A model generated the notes under the pieces. That model did no database searches, was not told where the DNA came from, and worked only from the letters and a program-made list of their open reading frames with translations. A stretch of DNA of 64,000 nt, taken from contig NZ_CP197465.1 in the NCBI RefSeq assembly GCF_052180275.1, positions 124,001-188,000 on the forward strand, written 5' to 3'. Of this stretch, positions 1-9,816 are shown piece after piece. The position numbers and the translations under genes were made by a program. Numbering within the stretch: the stretch's first letter is position 1; each line of letters opens with the position of its first letter. This DNA comes from Kumtagia sp052180275 (GTDB taxonomy: Bacteria; Pseudomonadota; Alphaproteobacteria; Rhizobiales; Rhizobiaceae).

Positions 1-7
1 ACAGACC

Positions 8-532
8 CTAATACATGACCGCGCGCCTGAACGAGCGCCGCGCGACGCCAGCGTAGGACAAGGGGGTCAAGGGCATGCCGATGATGTCGATGAAGACGGA
101 AACGTCGGTCCCCTTTTCCGGCATCTCGCCGCCGACCACCTTAACCGTATAGCTGAGCTTGTCGCCGTCCAGTTCCGGCTGCTCCAGAACCACCACCACC
201 TGCCTGAGTTCGTTCCCTTCCAGGATCGAAAGGTCGGCGTTCGGCGGATCGGAAAGGAAGCTGTCCTTTCCCTTGCTCCAGAACGGGATGAAGGCTGCCG
301 TCTTCATGTTGCCTGCGATCCGTTCGGGACGATCGGCGAAGAACAGCGTCGTTCCGCCGACGCCTTCAAGCGTCAGCTTGCTCGTCGCCTTGTCGAAGCT
401 CATCGCGTTGGCGGTCTGGACGAACAGGAAGTCCGCCATCGTATCTGCCGCCAGCGCGTCTCGTGTGTTCAGCACTCCAGCTGTGGCAGCAAGAGCGGAA
501 GCCGTCAGCAAAAGCTGCCGTCGTGTCGTCAT
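8..532 (-). CDS. Tat-signal exported protein of unknown function
   Basis: A 174-residue protein. The N-terminus (TTRRQLLLTASALAATAG) has a twin-arginine and a hydrophobic stretch followed by an Ala-rich cleavage region, so export by the Tat pathway is likely. The mature part is rich in beta-type residues; I recognise no catalytic motif. The ATG at 532 is preferred over upstream in-frame starts because GGGAGAAAG lies just before it and the signal peptide starts there. It stands alone, upstream of and pointing away from the TPR regulator-like gene. Function unknown. Confidence 0.8.
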   Translation of the reverse strand: MTTRRQLLLTASALAATAGVLNTRDALAADTMADFLFVQTANAMSFDKATSKLTLEGVGGTTLFFADRPERIAGNMKTAAFIPFWSKGKDSFLSDPPNADLSILEGNELRQVVVVLEQPELDGDKLSYTVKVVGGEMPEKGTDVSVFIDIIGMPLTPLSYAGVARRSFRRAVMY

Positions 533-661
533 GATCTTTCTCCCAACGCGTTCCGGAAGCAACATTTGTTGCCTTGAATGACGTTGGGGCATTGGCGGAC
601 GGCACGGAAGGTAAGTAACTGTATCGTACCCGCAGAATCGCAACGACGTGGCCCGGGCCGT

Positions 662-2353
662 TCAGTCGGCGATGGGGAGGCCAGCCTTCCGCAGCGAGCC
701 GATGAAAACCTCCACGTCCTCATGCCGCGCCAAGCGCATGGCGATTTCTTTCCGCGCGTTTTCGATCAGCCCCGGCGCATTCTGCTCGAGCCAGGCCCGT
801 TCCCGGTCGGCCTCGGCTTTATGGCCCCCTTCACCGAAGATCGCAGCCGCGATCGCATGATAGTTGGCGTTGAGGGGAGCGCTCACCTTCCTGATCCACA
901 TCGCCGCCTGCGCATTGTCGCCGCGGAAATAGGAGCAAAGGGCAAGCGCCGTTTCGTAATAGGAAAGCGGCCCGGGATTGCGTTCGCGGACTTCCGCCAC
1001 CAGAGGGCATCCCTCGTCCCAGTTTCCGGAGAGGGCAAGGCGATATCCGTACTCGCCCACCAGTTCGGTGTCGTTCGGGTTGATGGCCATAGCCTGCTTG
1101 CCCACCGCCAGGGCCGCGTCGACCTCGCCGCTGAGATAGAGCGCGAGCATTTCTGCCTGCAGGCCTCGGATGTTGAGCGGATCGAGGCCCACGGCCCGTC
1201 TTGCCGCGGCAAGCGCACTCTCGATCGAGGAGGCCGACGCAGCGTCGAACGGATAGCGGAAGCGAATTCCATCGATGTAGGTCTGCGACAGGAGCCCCCA
1301 CCCCGTCGCATAGCCGGGGAAACGTTCCACTGCCTTCTCCAGGCAAGCCCGTACCGCCGGATAGGCCTTCGGGTCGAGATCGATCCGATATGCGTAGTAG
1401 GAAAGCGTGCAGGCGTAGGCGGCCCAGTCGTCCGGCGGGTTGTCGATATGGCGCGCCGCGTCGGCCTGGAACACGACGCCGTAGGTCTGCGCCAGGCTGG
1501 TCGCGACGTTGCGTGCGATGTCGGCCTGGGCTTCGATGAGCTTGGCGACGTCCATGCCGCCGTCATAGCTGTTCGCCCACAGCACCGAACCGTTGCTGGG
1601 GTTGATGAACCTGACGCGGAGACGGAACGCGTCCGCCGAGAGGCTGACGCTGCCGGCAAGGACGAATCTCTGCGAGGCCGCCGCGTCGCCCGGTTCGGTG
1701 GATTCGATGACGACGATGTCCTTGAACTTGGCGAGATGGCCAATGATCTCCTGCCTCAGCCCGCTCGTCACCGCGGCGGATGTTTCCGTTCCCGACAGGT
1801 CCTCGAACGGCTCGACGAGCAATCGCGGCGATTCAGGCATGGTCGCGCGAAAATGGGCCGGCACCAGTTGCAGCGCGAGAACAGCCAATGCCCCGACAAG
1901 CGCAGCCAGCGCGACGGTCAGCCATGATGCCTTGCGCCAGCGCTCCGGCCTGGGGCTTTCCGCCGGCTCCGGTGCGGGCGGCGGATCAACATCGGCGTTG
2001 GCGGCAGGCCGCGGCCGCAATGAGAAAGTGGGAACGTACGCGCCCTTCGGGATCGTTATCAGGATTGGATCGGCCTGACCCGCGGTCAGATAATATCGCT
2101 CAAGGGACCGGCGCAAATGGCCAGCCTGGATGCGAACGATCGGATCTGTCTGCGGATCGAAGGCAGCGTCGCGGCCGAATACTTCGACTGCGATCGAATA
2201 CGCCTTGATCCGGCTCGCGCGGCCGGACAGCGTTTCCTCGACGACATAGCTGACGAAGCGGCGCTCGCGGGCGGTCGCATCGAAGTCGGAGCTATCGAGG
2301 ATGCGCTGAAGCTGGGCGCGACAATCCTCCGCGGGGGGAGCGTACTCCCCCAT
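662..2353 (-). CDS. membrane-anchored TPR protein with N-terminal DNA-binding-like domain
   Basis: A 563-residue protein. Residues 1-120 match the N-terminal domain of a rhizobial family (FDATARERRFVSYVVEETL, then an ERYY...IPKGAYVP segment) that resembles the winged-helix part of membrane-bound regulators. A single transmembrane helix follows (WLTVALAALVGALAVLALQL, about 145-165). The rest is a TolB-like region and TPR-like helices typical of adenylate-cyclase-like proteins, with no cyclase domain. The ATG at 2353 follows GGCGGAAG; longer in-frame extensions look non-coding. It diverges from the outer-membrane protein gene across about 210 bp. Its target is unknown. Confidence 0.75.
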   Translation of the reverse strand: MGEYAPPAEDCRAQLQRILDSSDFDATARERRFVSYVVEETLSGRASRIKAYSIAVEVFGRDAAFDPQTDPIVRIQAGHLRRSLERYYLTAGQADPILITIPKGAYVPTFSLRPRPAANADVDPPPAPEPAESPRPERWRKASWLTVALAALVGALAVLALQLVPAHFRATMPESPRLLVEPFEDLSGTETSAAVTSGLRQEIIGHLAKFKDIVVIESTEPGDAAASQRFVLAGSVSLSADAFRLRVRFINPSNGSVLWANSYDGGMDVAKLIEAQADIARNVATSLAQTYGVVFQADAARHIDNPPDDWAAYACTLSYYAYRIDLDPKAYPAVRACLEKAVERFPGYATGWGLLSQTYIDGIRFRYPFDAASASSIESALAAARRAVGLDPLNIRGLQAEMLALYLSGEVDAALAVGKQAMAINPNDTELVGEYGYRLALSGNWDEGCPLVAEVRERNPGPLSYYETALALCSYFRGDNAQAAMWIRKVSAPLNANYHAIAAAIFGEGGHKAEADRERAWLEQNAPGLIENARKEIAMRLARHEDVEVFIGSLRKAGLPIAD

Positions 2354-2562
2354 TGCGGATGCTTCCGCCTGGTCCACAACACACCCCCAAATGTGTTGAC
2401 AGCAAGGTAGCCGCTGTCGGCGCAGATTCTGCTCGGCAAATGAGCTCTGACCACGTAACTTACCTCCATCTGCTGGTCTTGCGCAACCGCGTGCGCGTAG
2501 GCTGGGCAAATGGATACTGCTTCTGCGAACGCAGGCGGAAACATGGATTTGGGGACGGGACA

Positions 2563-3348
2563 ATGAAAGCCGCTATCATCTGCAGCCTCCTGCTGGGAAG
2601 CCTCTTCGCCACCTTTGCCGCAGACGCCGCCGACAACGTGTCGCCAATGACCCCCGAAACCCAGACAACGACCGAATCCGGATGGACGTTTACGGTAGCG
2701 CCCTACTTCTGGGCAGCCGGCCTCTCGGGCGATACGTCTCAATTCGGCCTCCCGGTCGTCCACATCGATTCCAGCTTCAGCGATATTTTCAAAGACCTCG
2801 ACTTCGCGGCAATGGCGATCGGAGAGGCACGCTACGACCGCTACAGCATCTTCGGCGACATCATCTACACGAAAATATCGTCCGGCTCCGGTACCCCCCG
2901 TGGCATCCTGGCGGACAATGTCGATGTGTCGTCGGAGACTTTTGCCGGCCTTCTGGGTGCGGGCTATTCTGTCCTTGAAGGGCCCTCAGGCCGGCTGGAC
3001 CTGGTGGGCGGCGTCCGCGTCTGGTCGGTCGATACCCAAATTTCCTTCGACGGCGGCATTTTGAACGGCCGTTCGGTCAGCGACGGTGCAACCTGGGTGG
3101 ACGGCCTGGTCGGTATCCGCGGCAACTACTCGTTCACACCGGAAATCTATCTGACCGGCTGGGGCCTGGTGGGCGCGGGAGGCGCCGATGTCGACTGGGA
3201 TGTCGCGGCGGCCCTTGGCTATAAGTTCAATGATCGATTTTCGATGGTGGCGGGATATCGGGCCCTCGGCGTCGACTACAGCGACGACGGCTTCCTCTTC
3301 GACGTTGTCCAGCAAGGCCCCATCCTGGGCCTCGTGGTTCACTTCTAG
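2563..3348 (+). CDS. outer membrane beta-barrel protein
   Basis: A 261-residue protein with a signal peptide (MKAAIICSLLLGSLFATFAADA), alternating beta-strand sequence throughout and a C-terminal phenylalanine (LVVHF), the usual outer-membrane assembly signal. The start is set by GGGGACGGG before the ATG. It is divergent from the TPR protein gene, which may regulate it. Size suggests 8-12 strands. The ligand is unknown. Confidence 0.8.
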   Translation: MKAAIICSLLLGSLFATFAADAADNVSPMTPETQTTTESGWTFTVAPYFWAAGLSGDTSQFGLPVVHIDSSFSDIFKDLDFAAMAIGEARYDRYSIFGDIIYTKISSGSGTPRGILADNVDVSSETFAGLLGAGYSVLEGPSGRLDLVGGVRVWSVDTQISFDGGILNGRSVSDGATWVDGLVGIRGNYSFTPEIYLTGWGLVGAGGADVDWDVAAALGYKFNDRFSMVAGYRALGVDYSDDGFLFDVVQQGPILGLVVHF

Positions 3349-3426
3349 AAGAACGGCGGCGAGCGCCGGCGCCGAGCGAAAACCCCGGCAATTCAGGATT
3401 TATAACTCGATCTTGAAGAGTAACGC

Positions 3427-3711
3427 ATGGAGACGGGTAAGCCGATAATACGGAAACAAGCATTTACCGCGGCCGCACGTCGATTTCCGGATGCCGAGTT
3501 CGCGATCCGCAAGCTGATGACCGACAGTGAAACGTTCCGTGACATATGCGAAGAACTCGCGGAAGCCGAATGGGCGCTTACAAGCGTCGCGGAAACGCCG
3601 GCCGCGCTTCGCGACGCAAGAAAGATCGAATGGCAGGAGTTGATCGATCGACTGGCCGCGGAACTCGCAACTGTCCTGCAGGAAGGGGCGCGGTCGGTTC
3701 CGAAAAAATAG
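3427..3711 (+). CDS. small conserved hypothetical protein
   Basis: A 94-residue, mostly helical, charged protein (segments RKLMTDSETFRDICEELAEA and IEWQELIDRLAAELATVL). No signal peptide or membrane helix, so probably cytosolic. GAAGAG precedes the ATG. It lies 78 bp after the outer-membrane protein gene on the same strand and may be cotranscribed with it. Function not recognised. Confidence 0.65.
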   Translation: METGKPIIRKQAFTAAARRFPDAEFAIRKLMTDSETFRDICEELAEAEWALTSVAETPAALRDARKIEWQELIDRLAAELATVLQEGARSVPKK

Positions 3712-4064
3712 ACCTGCGCCGACACGGCTGCAACCCGACCGTCCGGTCCGGAGAACTCGGGCCAGCCGGCATGCCACTGCCAACCGGGTCCGACATCGGC
3801 CATAGAGCAGCCAACCGCAGGCAACCTATGCAGAAGCGGCTCATACCGTAACCGCCCCCGTTCGAGGTCGCCCAAGTTGATTTCGAACGCAGGGCGGCGA
3901 ACAGGTCTGCGAAACCCGGTCCGTTTGTCTCGATCCGCTGCGGAACGCGAAACAGCACCGCCTGCGGCTTCTACGCGGTTCCGGGACGGGAACACGGAAA
4001 GCGCCGAGAGGGCGATGAGCCCGCCGCGCTCGCTCACGGCGCTGGCTACCGGCACCCTTTCCGG
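3712..4064. other. 353-bp intergenic region, nothing recognised
   Basis: The tails of the small plus-strand gene and the minus-strand cellulose operon converge here. ORFs in it read as frame shadows. I see no convincing hairpin plus T-run terminator and no repeat. Confidence 0.5.
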
Positions 4065-6308
4065 CTATTCGTTGTCCTTCGGCGGATCGACGGCCTGAAG
4101 GCCGCGCAGTCCCTCGCGGTCGCCGGTGGCCGCTATCGCCCGGAAGACGCGGCGTGCGTCCTGCTTGCGCTTGAGGCCGAGATAGGCGTAGCCCCTCACG
4201 GCCATCAAATCGATCCGCTCCGGCGCGATGCGGGCGCGCTGGTCGAGCGCCAGGATCGCCTCGGCGAAGCGGCCCGCGTCGAAGAAATCCGACGCGCGCC
4301 GGCTGAGAAGGGCCTCGTCGAGCTGAACCGCCCTTTGGCGGTCCAGGGGTGCCTTGGTGGCCGCCACGGCAGCTTCGTTCGCCATGCCCTTGCGCAGATA
4401 GGCGAGGCTCTGCCCGTAGGCCGCCTCCTTCTGGACGGCCGCATTGCCTCTCTCGATCGCGTTTTCGAAGGCCTTGGCGGCCTCGAGCGGCCGGTTGAGC
4501 TCCATCAGGCACCATCCCCGCGCAAGCGATGCCGCTCCGCCGAGATTGGAATAGGCCTGTGTCGACTTGCAGGACCGGTCCTGCGGCAGGCGGGCGCCCT
4601 TGCCCGATCCGGACGCGGCTTGCCTGGCCGGCTGGACGCGCTCGATTGCCTCGATGACGGTTGCTGGCGCTTCCGTCGTCTCGACGGGGGCGCCGCCCTC
4701 CGCTGAAATGGGCGCCGCGGTCGCCGCTTCGACAGGCGGCGCCGGCAGCGCACCTTGCCGCTTCCGGTCGCGGCGGGTTTCCCCAAGTATGGCGATTCGC
4801 TCGGAACGCCCGGCCCACAGGCGCTGGAGCTCGGCAACGCCTGCATTGTCGCGCAGCTGCAGGCGGGTCAAGGCGAGGCCATAGGCCGACGGCTCGTCGT
4901 CCGGTTTCCATCCGAGTGCCGCCGCGAACCACTGGCCTGCGGTGGCGTGCTGGTTGAGGGCGCGGGCATACCACCCGAACTGCTGCGCCGCCGCCGCATC
5001 CCGTGCCTTGCCGACGACCGGCGCCATGCGCTGGAGAATGGCGGGATCGATCATCGCCGGGGGATCGCCGGCGAGCATATTAGCAACCGCGGCGAGATAG
5101 ACCTTGCGGGCCTCGTCGCTGCTGTCGTTCCAGGGGAACAGGATATCCTCGGCGTCGGCATGTCGCCCGAGACCGACCAGCGCCAGCGCCAGGCCCTGCG
5201 AAACCTCGGCGGTGTCCTTCACGCCGCGCGCCTTGCGAAACCATTTCTCGGCGTGGGCCGGGTTGTCGCGGCCGAGATAATACCAGCCGAGAAGTGTCGA
5301 ATCCGTGGGCAGCCCGTCCTTGTCGGCTACAGTCTCGAGGGCGCTCACATCGCCCGCCGGCACCGTCACTTTCGGGTCCTGGCCAGCGGCCCCGACGCTG
5401 CGACGGGCGAGATCGACGCGAGCCTTGTCGAACTCGCCCTTTCCGTCGGGGCCGATCCGTTCGGTGGCCAGAAGCTCCTCGACCGCCTCGCGCGGCAGCA
5501 GCGGGATCGCTTTTTCCACCGTAGCGACACGTTCGGCCTGGTCCGCGCAGTTCTTGAGGATGTAGAGATAGGCGTCCTTGGCGCGTCCGGCGCGGTTTGT
5601 CGTCGCAAATGCCTCCGCCACCCGCCACAAGACGTCGACCTCGCTGCAGGTGAGGAGGCTCGGCGTGTTTGCGGCGACCCGGATCACCATGTCGGACTGC
5701 TTCAGGTTGGAAGCGTTGACCAGCCGGTCTCGCGACTCGGCGATGTTCAAGCGGTCGAGCAGGTCTCTCGGCGGCTGCCAGGCCGGCTCGGCGGCCATGC
5801 GATCGGCGATGGCCTTGCGGACTTCCGCATAGCGGTTTTCCGAATAGAGCTGCCACATGTCGTCGAGCTTCACGTCGCCTTGCGGCAGGACGGCGGAGGG
5901 ATCGGAAGGCGGCGTCCAGTCGGGATAAAGCGTGCGCAGCCGTGCGATCTCGGCTTCAAGCCGCTTGCTGTCGCCTCGCCGCGCAAAATAGCGAAGCGCC
6001 GTTTCATCGACAGACGGAACCTGCGTCGAAGGCATGTCGGCACGGGCCGGCACGACCGGCGCCTGCGCGGCTGCCGGCCCGGCCGGAGGGGCCGGGGCCG
6101 GGGCCCGGGGCGCGACCGCATCAGCCGCCGCCCGCGTGGTCGCAATGCCGGCTGGAGGAGTGCTCTGGGGGCCGAGATCGGATAGTCGAGGTGTTTCGCT
6201 GCGATTGCGGGTGTCGAAAAGACCCTCGACGGAACTGTTGTCCCGCAGGCCGAAATAACCCACCACCGCGGCACCCGCCGCCAGCCAGACGATGGAAGCC
6301 ATCTTCAT
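4065..6308 (-). CDS. TPR protein of the cellulose locus (BcsC-like periplasmic part, no barrel)
   Basis: A 747-residue protein with an N-terminal hydrophobic anchor (IVWLAAGAAVVGYFGL), a Pro/Ala-rich linker and many TPR-like helical pairs. It occupies the place of BcsC, the cellulose export scaffold, but it ends in TPR repeats (AIAATGDREGLRGLQAVDPP) and lacks the C-terminal porin domain of enterobacterial BcsC (about 1,150 residues). The ATG at 6308 is chosen over 6314 because GGAGGA then has normal spacing and it overlaps the bcsZ stop as ATGA. Probably the last gene of the bcs operon. Confidence 0.75.
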   Translation of the reverse strand: MKMASIVWLAAGAAVVGYFGLRDNSSVEGLFDTRNRSETPRLSDLGPQSTPPAGIATTRAAADAVAPRAPAPAPPAGPAAAQAPVVPARADMPSTQVPSVDETALRYFARRGDSKRLEAEIARLRTLYPDWTPPSDPSAVLPQGDVKLDDMWQLYSENRYAEVRKAIADRMAAEPAWQPPRDLLDRLNIAESRDRLVNASNLKQSDMVIRVAANTPSLLTCSEVDVLWRVAEAFATTNRAGRAKDAYLYILKNCADQAERVATVEKAIPLLPREAVEELLATERIGPDGKGEFDKARVDLARRSVGAAGQDPKVTVPAGDVSALETVADKDGLPTDSTLLGWYYLGRDNPAHAEKWFRKARGVKDTAEVSQGLALALVGLGRHADAEDILFPWNDSSDEARKVYLAAVANMLAGDPPAMIDPAILQRMAPVVGKARDAAAAQQFGWYARALNQHATAGQWFAAALGWKPDDEPSAYGLALTRLQLRDNAGVAELQRLWAGRSERIAILGETRRDRKRQGALPAPPVEAATAAPISAEGGAPVETTEAPATVIEAIERVQPARQAASGSGKGARLPQDRSCKSTQAYSNLGGAASLARGWCLMELNRPLEAAKAFENAIERGNAAVQKEAAYGQSLAYLRKGMANEAAVAATKAPLDRQRAVQLDEALLSRRASDFFDAGRFAEAILALDQRARIAPERIDLMAVRGYAYLGLKRKQDARRVFRAIAATGDREGLRGLQAVDPPKDNE

Positions 6309-7357
6309 GGGCATTCCTCCGGATGCTCGGCAAGATAGGACAAAGCGAGGAGCTGAAGCGTCGAGGGATAATAGACGGTCGGCGTGAATATCCTGAGATC
6401 CGCCGGTACCGGCTTCTTGTCCAGCACGCAGTCGACCAGCGCCGGGATGATCCGGTAGCCTGGGTCCGTCAGCTTGTCACGCGGTTCGCCGGTCTCGACA
6501 TCGAAGGTCGCTACAGCACCTTCCACCGACATTCCGGTCGCCAGGCGGTCGAGCAACTCACGGTCGCGGATGCCAGCGCGAACCAGGTAGAGGGGTATGC
6601 GTACGGCATTGTAGCCGAATTCCGGCTCAAAACCTTTTGCCGGCTTCGGCATCGTCCGCAGCGACACCCAGTCCGGCGGCAGGGCTCTCGGCCCGCTCGA
6701 AGCCTGCTTCAAGATGGCCAGGCCGTCTTCGCGGAGCCCGTTCCACACGGGGTTGGGGGCGAGCGCGGCAAGCACCGGAAAAGTCTCGTATATCCAGTAG
6801 GACGGATTGACGACCGGGCCATCGGGCCGGTCCTCGGCAGTGAAACCGGTTCCGGCGGGCAGGATGATCAGCCGGTCCTGGTTTTCTACGACGCCGGTCC
6901 GCGCGATGGTGTCGGCCATATGGGCCGCTGTCGCAGCCAGTTCGGGTGCCTGCCATTCCTGCGCGGCGAGCGCCAGCGAATACGCGATCAGCAGGTCGCC
7001 GTCGGTAGCGTTGTTGGGATCGGTCACATGCGGCGCGGTCGACGGATCCCATTTCCATGCCGCAAGCCCGTCATTGCGCAACAGCAATTCGTCTCGCGTG
7101 AACGACCAGATGAGATCGAAATCGGGCCGGCTGCCAGCCAGGACCGCAAGCAGCAGCCCGTAGCCCTGCCCCTCGGAATGGCTGATATTGCCGTTTGCGT
7201 CATCGATTATCCGCCCCGTGCTCTCCAGGAACTTCTGCTTGTAAGCATCCCAGTCGGCGGCCTGAACGGAGGGACGTGACGCGGACGGCTGGGCGGCCAC
7301 CGGACCAGGGCCGCTCAGCAGCGTCGACATTACCGCAAGGACAAGCAGCCACTTCAT
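6305..7357 (-). CDS. bcsZ: endo-1,4-beta-glucanase of the cellulose locus (GH8)
   Basis: A 350-residue family GH8 endoglucanase with a signal peptide (MKWLLVLAVMSTLL...VAAQ), so periplasmic. The GH8 signature is present as HSEGQGYGLLLA, whose Glu is the expected proton donor, and TDGDLLIAYSL carries the conserved Asp. It cuts beta-1,4-glucan during synthesis. The ATG at 7357 overlaps the bcsB stop as ATGA, and its own stop overlaps the next gene the same way. Alternative rhizobial name: celC. Confidence 0.9.
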   Translation of the reverse strand: MKWLLVLAVMSTLLSGPGPVAAQPSASRPSVQAADWDAYKQKFLESTGRIIDDANGNISHSEGQGYGLLLAVLAGSRPDFDLIWSFTRDELLLRNDGLAAWKWDPSTAPHVTDPNNATDGDLLIAYSLALAAQEWQAPELAATAAHMADTIARTGVVENQDRLIILPAGTGFTAEDRPDGPVVNPSYWIYETFPVLAALAPNPVWNGLREDGLAILKQASSGPRALPPDWVSLRTMPKPAKGFEPEFGYNAVRIPLYLVRAGIRDRELLDRLATGMSVEGAVATFDVETGEPRDKLTDPGYRIIPALVDCVLDKKPVPADLRIFTPTVYYPSTLQLLALSYLAEHPEECP

Positions 7358-9816
7358 GCCCGCCGCCCGAGGATCGACAGCAGGCCGGCGGTCACGAGGC
7401 CGAGGAAAGTGCAGAGCCCGACCAGCCATCCGGCGAAGGCCAGCACATTGGAGGAAAGCCAGTTCGCGGCGATCAGCCGATAGTTGGCGATCGATGCGGG
7501 CTGGGTGGGAATGAAACGGAAGGTTGCCACCGGCACGACGGTTATGCCGTCGGACTGACCGTCGATTGTCGTGATATGCCCGCCGATTTTGTTCCAGTTG
7601 TCGAATTTGCCGAGCGCCTGCATGCCGCTGTCAAGCTGCTGGGCCGAAGGCGCCGTGACCAGGGTCCAGGTTCCACCCACGCCGATGCTCTCCTGCTGCG
7701 CGACCATGATCGAGGCGCCCTGCTTCGGCATGTAATCGGTCGGATCGGAGGTCTTGATGAGAGATCCGATCGTGAAGTCGAAATTACGCGCCAGCCAATC
7801 TTCGAGCGAACTGACCCTGCCGCGCCAGCCGCTTCCCGAAAGCTGTTGCCGCCAACGATCAAACGTCGCGGTGGTATCTGCCGCCGGCGCCGTCTCGGCG
7901 GCCGGCCGGCTGGTTTGCGCCCACTCGGACTGGCTGTTCGGCGATATGCCGAAATGGCGAAGAATCTCCGCAGGCGTATTGGCGATGGAACTGACGAATA
8001 TGGCGTTTCTGCCTGTCACCATCGCAGGAGAAAGACTGCCGTCGACGCGCAAGGCGCGCCCGGCCGCCACCGACATGCGCGCGAGCATCGCCGCCGCCGC
8101 CGAGAGAGCCCCCGGCTCGTTGCGTTCCACGATCAACGGGACGGGTTCGGTCGCGCGATTGTAGGGGAACCCCGTTCCGGCAAGCGCCGCCAGGTCGGGG
8201 CTGCGCGCAATACGGGCAAAATTCGGCACTTCGAGGCGGGAGGTCTCGAAGATGACGAAACGCGGATTGGTGGAGGCCGTCGTTCCGGGCGTGCAGATCG
8301 CATCGCTCTCGGTCATCAGGATCGCCTCGATCCGCACCAGATTGGCGCCCGGCTTGAGATGGCGCATGGTGACGCTGATCGGGAGCTGTCGCAGGATACC
8401 ACCGCCCGACTGCGTTATGGGCAGCGTGGAGGCGATGTTGCCGTTGACATAGACGTCGATGTGGCTTCCCGGCAGGACTTCCGGCGAGAAGGCGGCGTCC
8501 AGAAGCAGCGTCGCCTCGCCGTAGTCATTGGCATAGAAATCCGAAGGGATGCCGAACGCGAATTCGGTGCGCAGCCGCCGCCCTGCGAACTCCTGCGTGG
8601 GTACGCCGAGATCGGCAAAGCTCGCGGAGGCGCCTTCGCGGTAGAGCGGTGCGTCGGGCAGGCGCCAGTTCTTTGTCGAGATGACCGCGCGCAGGCTGGT
8701 TGCCGGCCGGTCGACCGGATTGACGATGCTTTCGACGGCCGATTCGATCACCGTCCAGGTCGGTCCACCGACGACCAGCGTGGACGGCCCGGTGGCGGCG
8801 TCATCGACGAAGCCGACGAAGGCCGACGTCGATACGGCGTCCGGCACCTTGTCGAGCACGCCGGCGAGTTCCTGGGCGGTGCCGACCACGACCGTCAGGC
8901 CTCCGGCCCCAACCGGCTGCTGGGCGGTCCGATAGACGCTGATATCGAGGTTCGGCATGTTGGCGGACAAAGCCAGCCCTTCCGCCAGACGGACAATCGG
9001 CACGTTGGCGACAGTGGAATCCAGGCCGGGCGCGATGATGGCGAAGCGGGTCTTGCCGTTCTGGTCGACGCCGGTGGCCTGGATATCGTCGACGCGCCGC
9101 TTGCTGACCGAGGTCGCGGGATCGAACGTCAGGAAGGTGCGGCCGGGATCGACTTCGGTCCAGAGTTCATAGGTGGACTGTATGGTGCAGTCGGTCCGGT
9201 GGCGCATCACCGATTCCACGACGATCGTGTTCGCGCCCGATCTCAGCAACCCCGCGGGAAGGGTCGCGACAATATCCGCGACCCGGTCGGAGGACTGGAC
9301 CGGCATGTCGAACACCGCCACGTCGTTGATCAGCAGGCGAAACTTGGAAAGCTCCGGGGCGACGACGACCGCGTTCTGGTAGGCGGAGTGGATCTGGCGG
9401 GCGGAAGCGGCCTCCTCCGCCGTGAGGAACACAGACCACGAGCGCCTCTGCGTCTCGCCCTCGAGGATGAACTCGCGGAAGGGAATGAGATAGCGGCGGG
9501 TTTCCGCGCCACCTGACATAGCCGATGGCGTAGGGGTTGCCGCAACGCTGATCCCATCCGCACTGGCCGGCGTGGCCGCCTGCGTCGGCGCGGTCTGCTG
9601 AGGAGTGGATGGGGCCGGAGGAATCGGCGTGGCGGCGGGCGGCGCCGGCTGCATGGGTGTCGTTGTTGGCGCGCCCGCAGGGGATGTCTGGACCGCGGCG
9701 CCGGGCGACAGCGGATAGGCCTCGCGCTCCCGCGACATGTCGAAGGGAGCGGCTTGCGCGAAAGCTTCGGTTGCGAGGAGCGAGCCGAGCAGCAGGCAGG
9801 TGGCGGAGCGTATCAT
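7354..9816 (-). CDS. bcsB: cellulose synthase periplasmic subunit BcsB
   Basis: An 820-residue BcsB: signal peptide (MIRSATCLLLGSLLATEAFA), a Pro/Ala/Thr-rich segment, then the long beta-rich carbohydrate-binding region, and one C-terminal transmembrane helix (FAGWLVGLCTFLGLVTAGLL) that docks on BcsA. It guides the glucan through the periplasm. The ATG at 9816 overlaps the bcsA stop as ATGA, which rules out the longer in-frame extension. Gene order and domain layout make this assignment firm. Confidence 0.9.
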   Translation of the reverse strand: MIRSATCLLLGSLLATEAFAQAAPFDMSREREAYPLSPGAAVQTSPAGAPTTTPMQPAPPAATPIPPAPSTPQQTAPTQAATPASADGISVAATPTPSAMSGGAETRRYLIPFREFILEGETQRRSWSVFLTAEEAASARQIHSAYQNAVVVAPELSKFRLLINDVAVFDMPVQSSDRVADIVATLPAGLLRSGANTIVVESVMRHRTDCTIQSTYELWTEVDPGRTFLTFDPATSVSKRRVDDIQATGVDQNGKTRFAIIAPGLDSTVANVPIVRLAEGLALSANMPNLDISVYRTAQQPVGAGGLTVVVGTAQELAGVLDKVPDAVSTSAFVGFVDDAATGPSTLVVGGPTWTVIESAVESIVNPVDRPATSLRAVISTKNWRLPDAPLYREGASASFADLGVPTQEFAGRRLRTEFAFGIPSDFYANDYGEATLLLDAAFSPEVLPGSHIDVYVNGNIASTLPITQSGGGILRQLPISVTMRHLKPGANLVRIEAILMTESDAICTPGTTASTNPRFVIFETSRLEVPNFARIARSPDLAALAGTGFPYNRATEPVPLIVERNEPGALSAAAAMLARMSVAAGRALRVDGSLSPAMVTGRNAIFVSSIANTPAEILRHFGISPNSQSEWAQTSRPAAETAPAADTTATFDRWRQQLSGSGWRGRVSSLEDWLARNFDFTIGSLIKTSDPTDYMPKQGASIMVAQQESIGVGGTWTLVTAPSAQQLDSGMQALGKFDNWNKIGGHITTIDGQSDGITVVPVATFRFIPTQPASIANYRLIAANWLSSNVLAFAGWLVGLCTFLGLVTAGLLSILGRRA

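Noticed and set aside
578..1927. 449-codon plus-strand open frame
   Set aside because: It is antisense to the TPR regulator-like gene, Arg/Gly-rich with no domain, and is typical of shadow frames in high-GC DNA.
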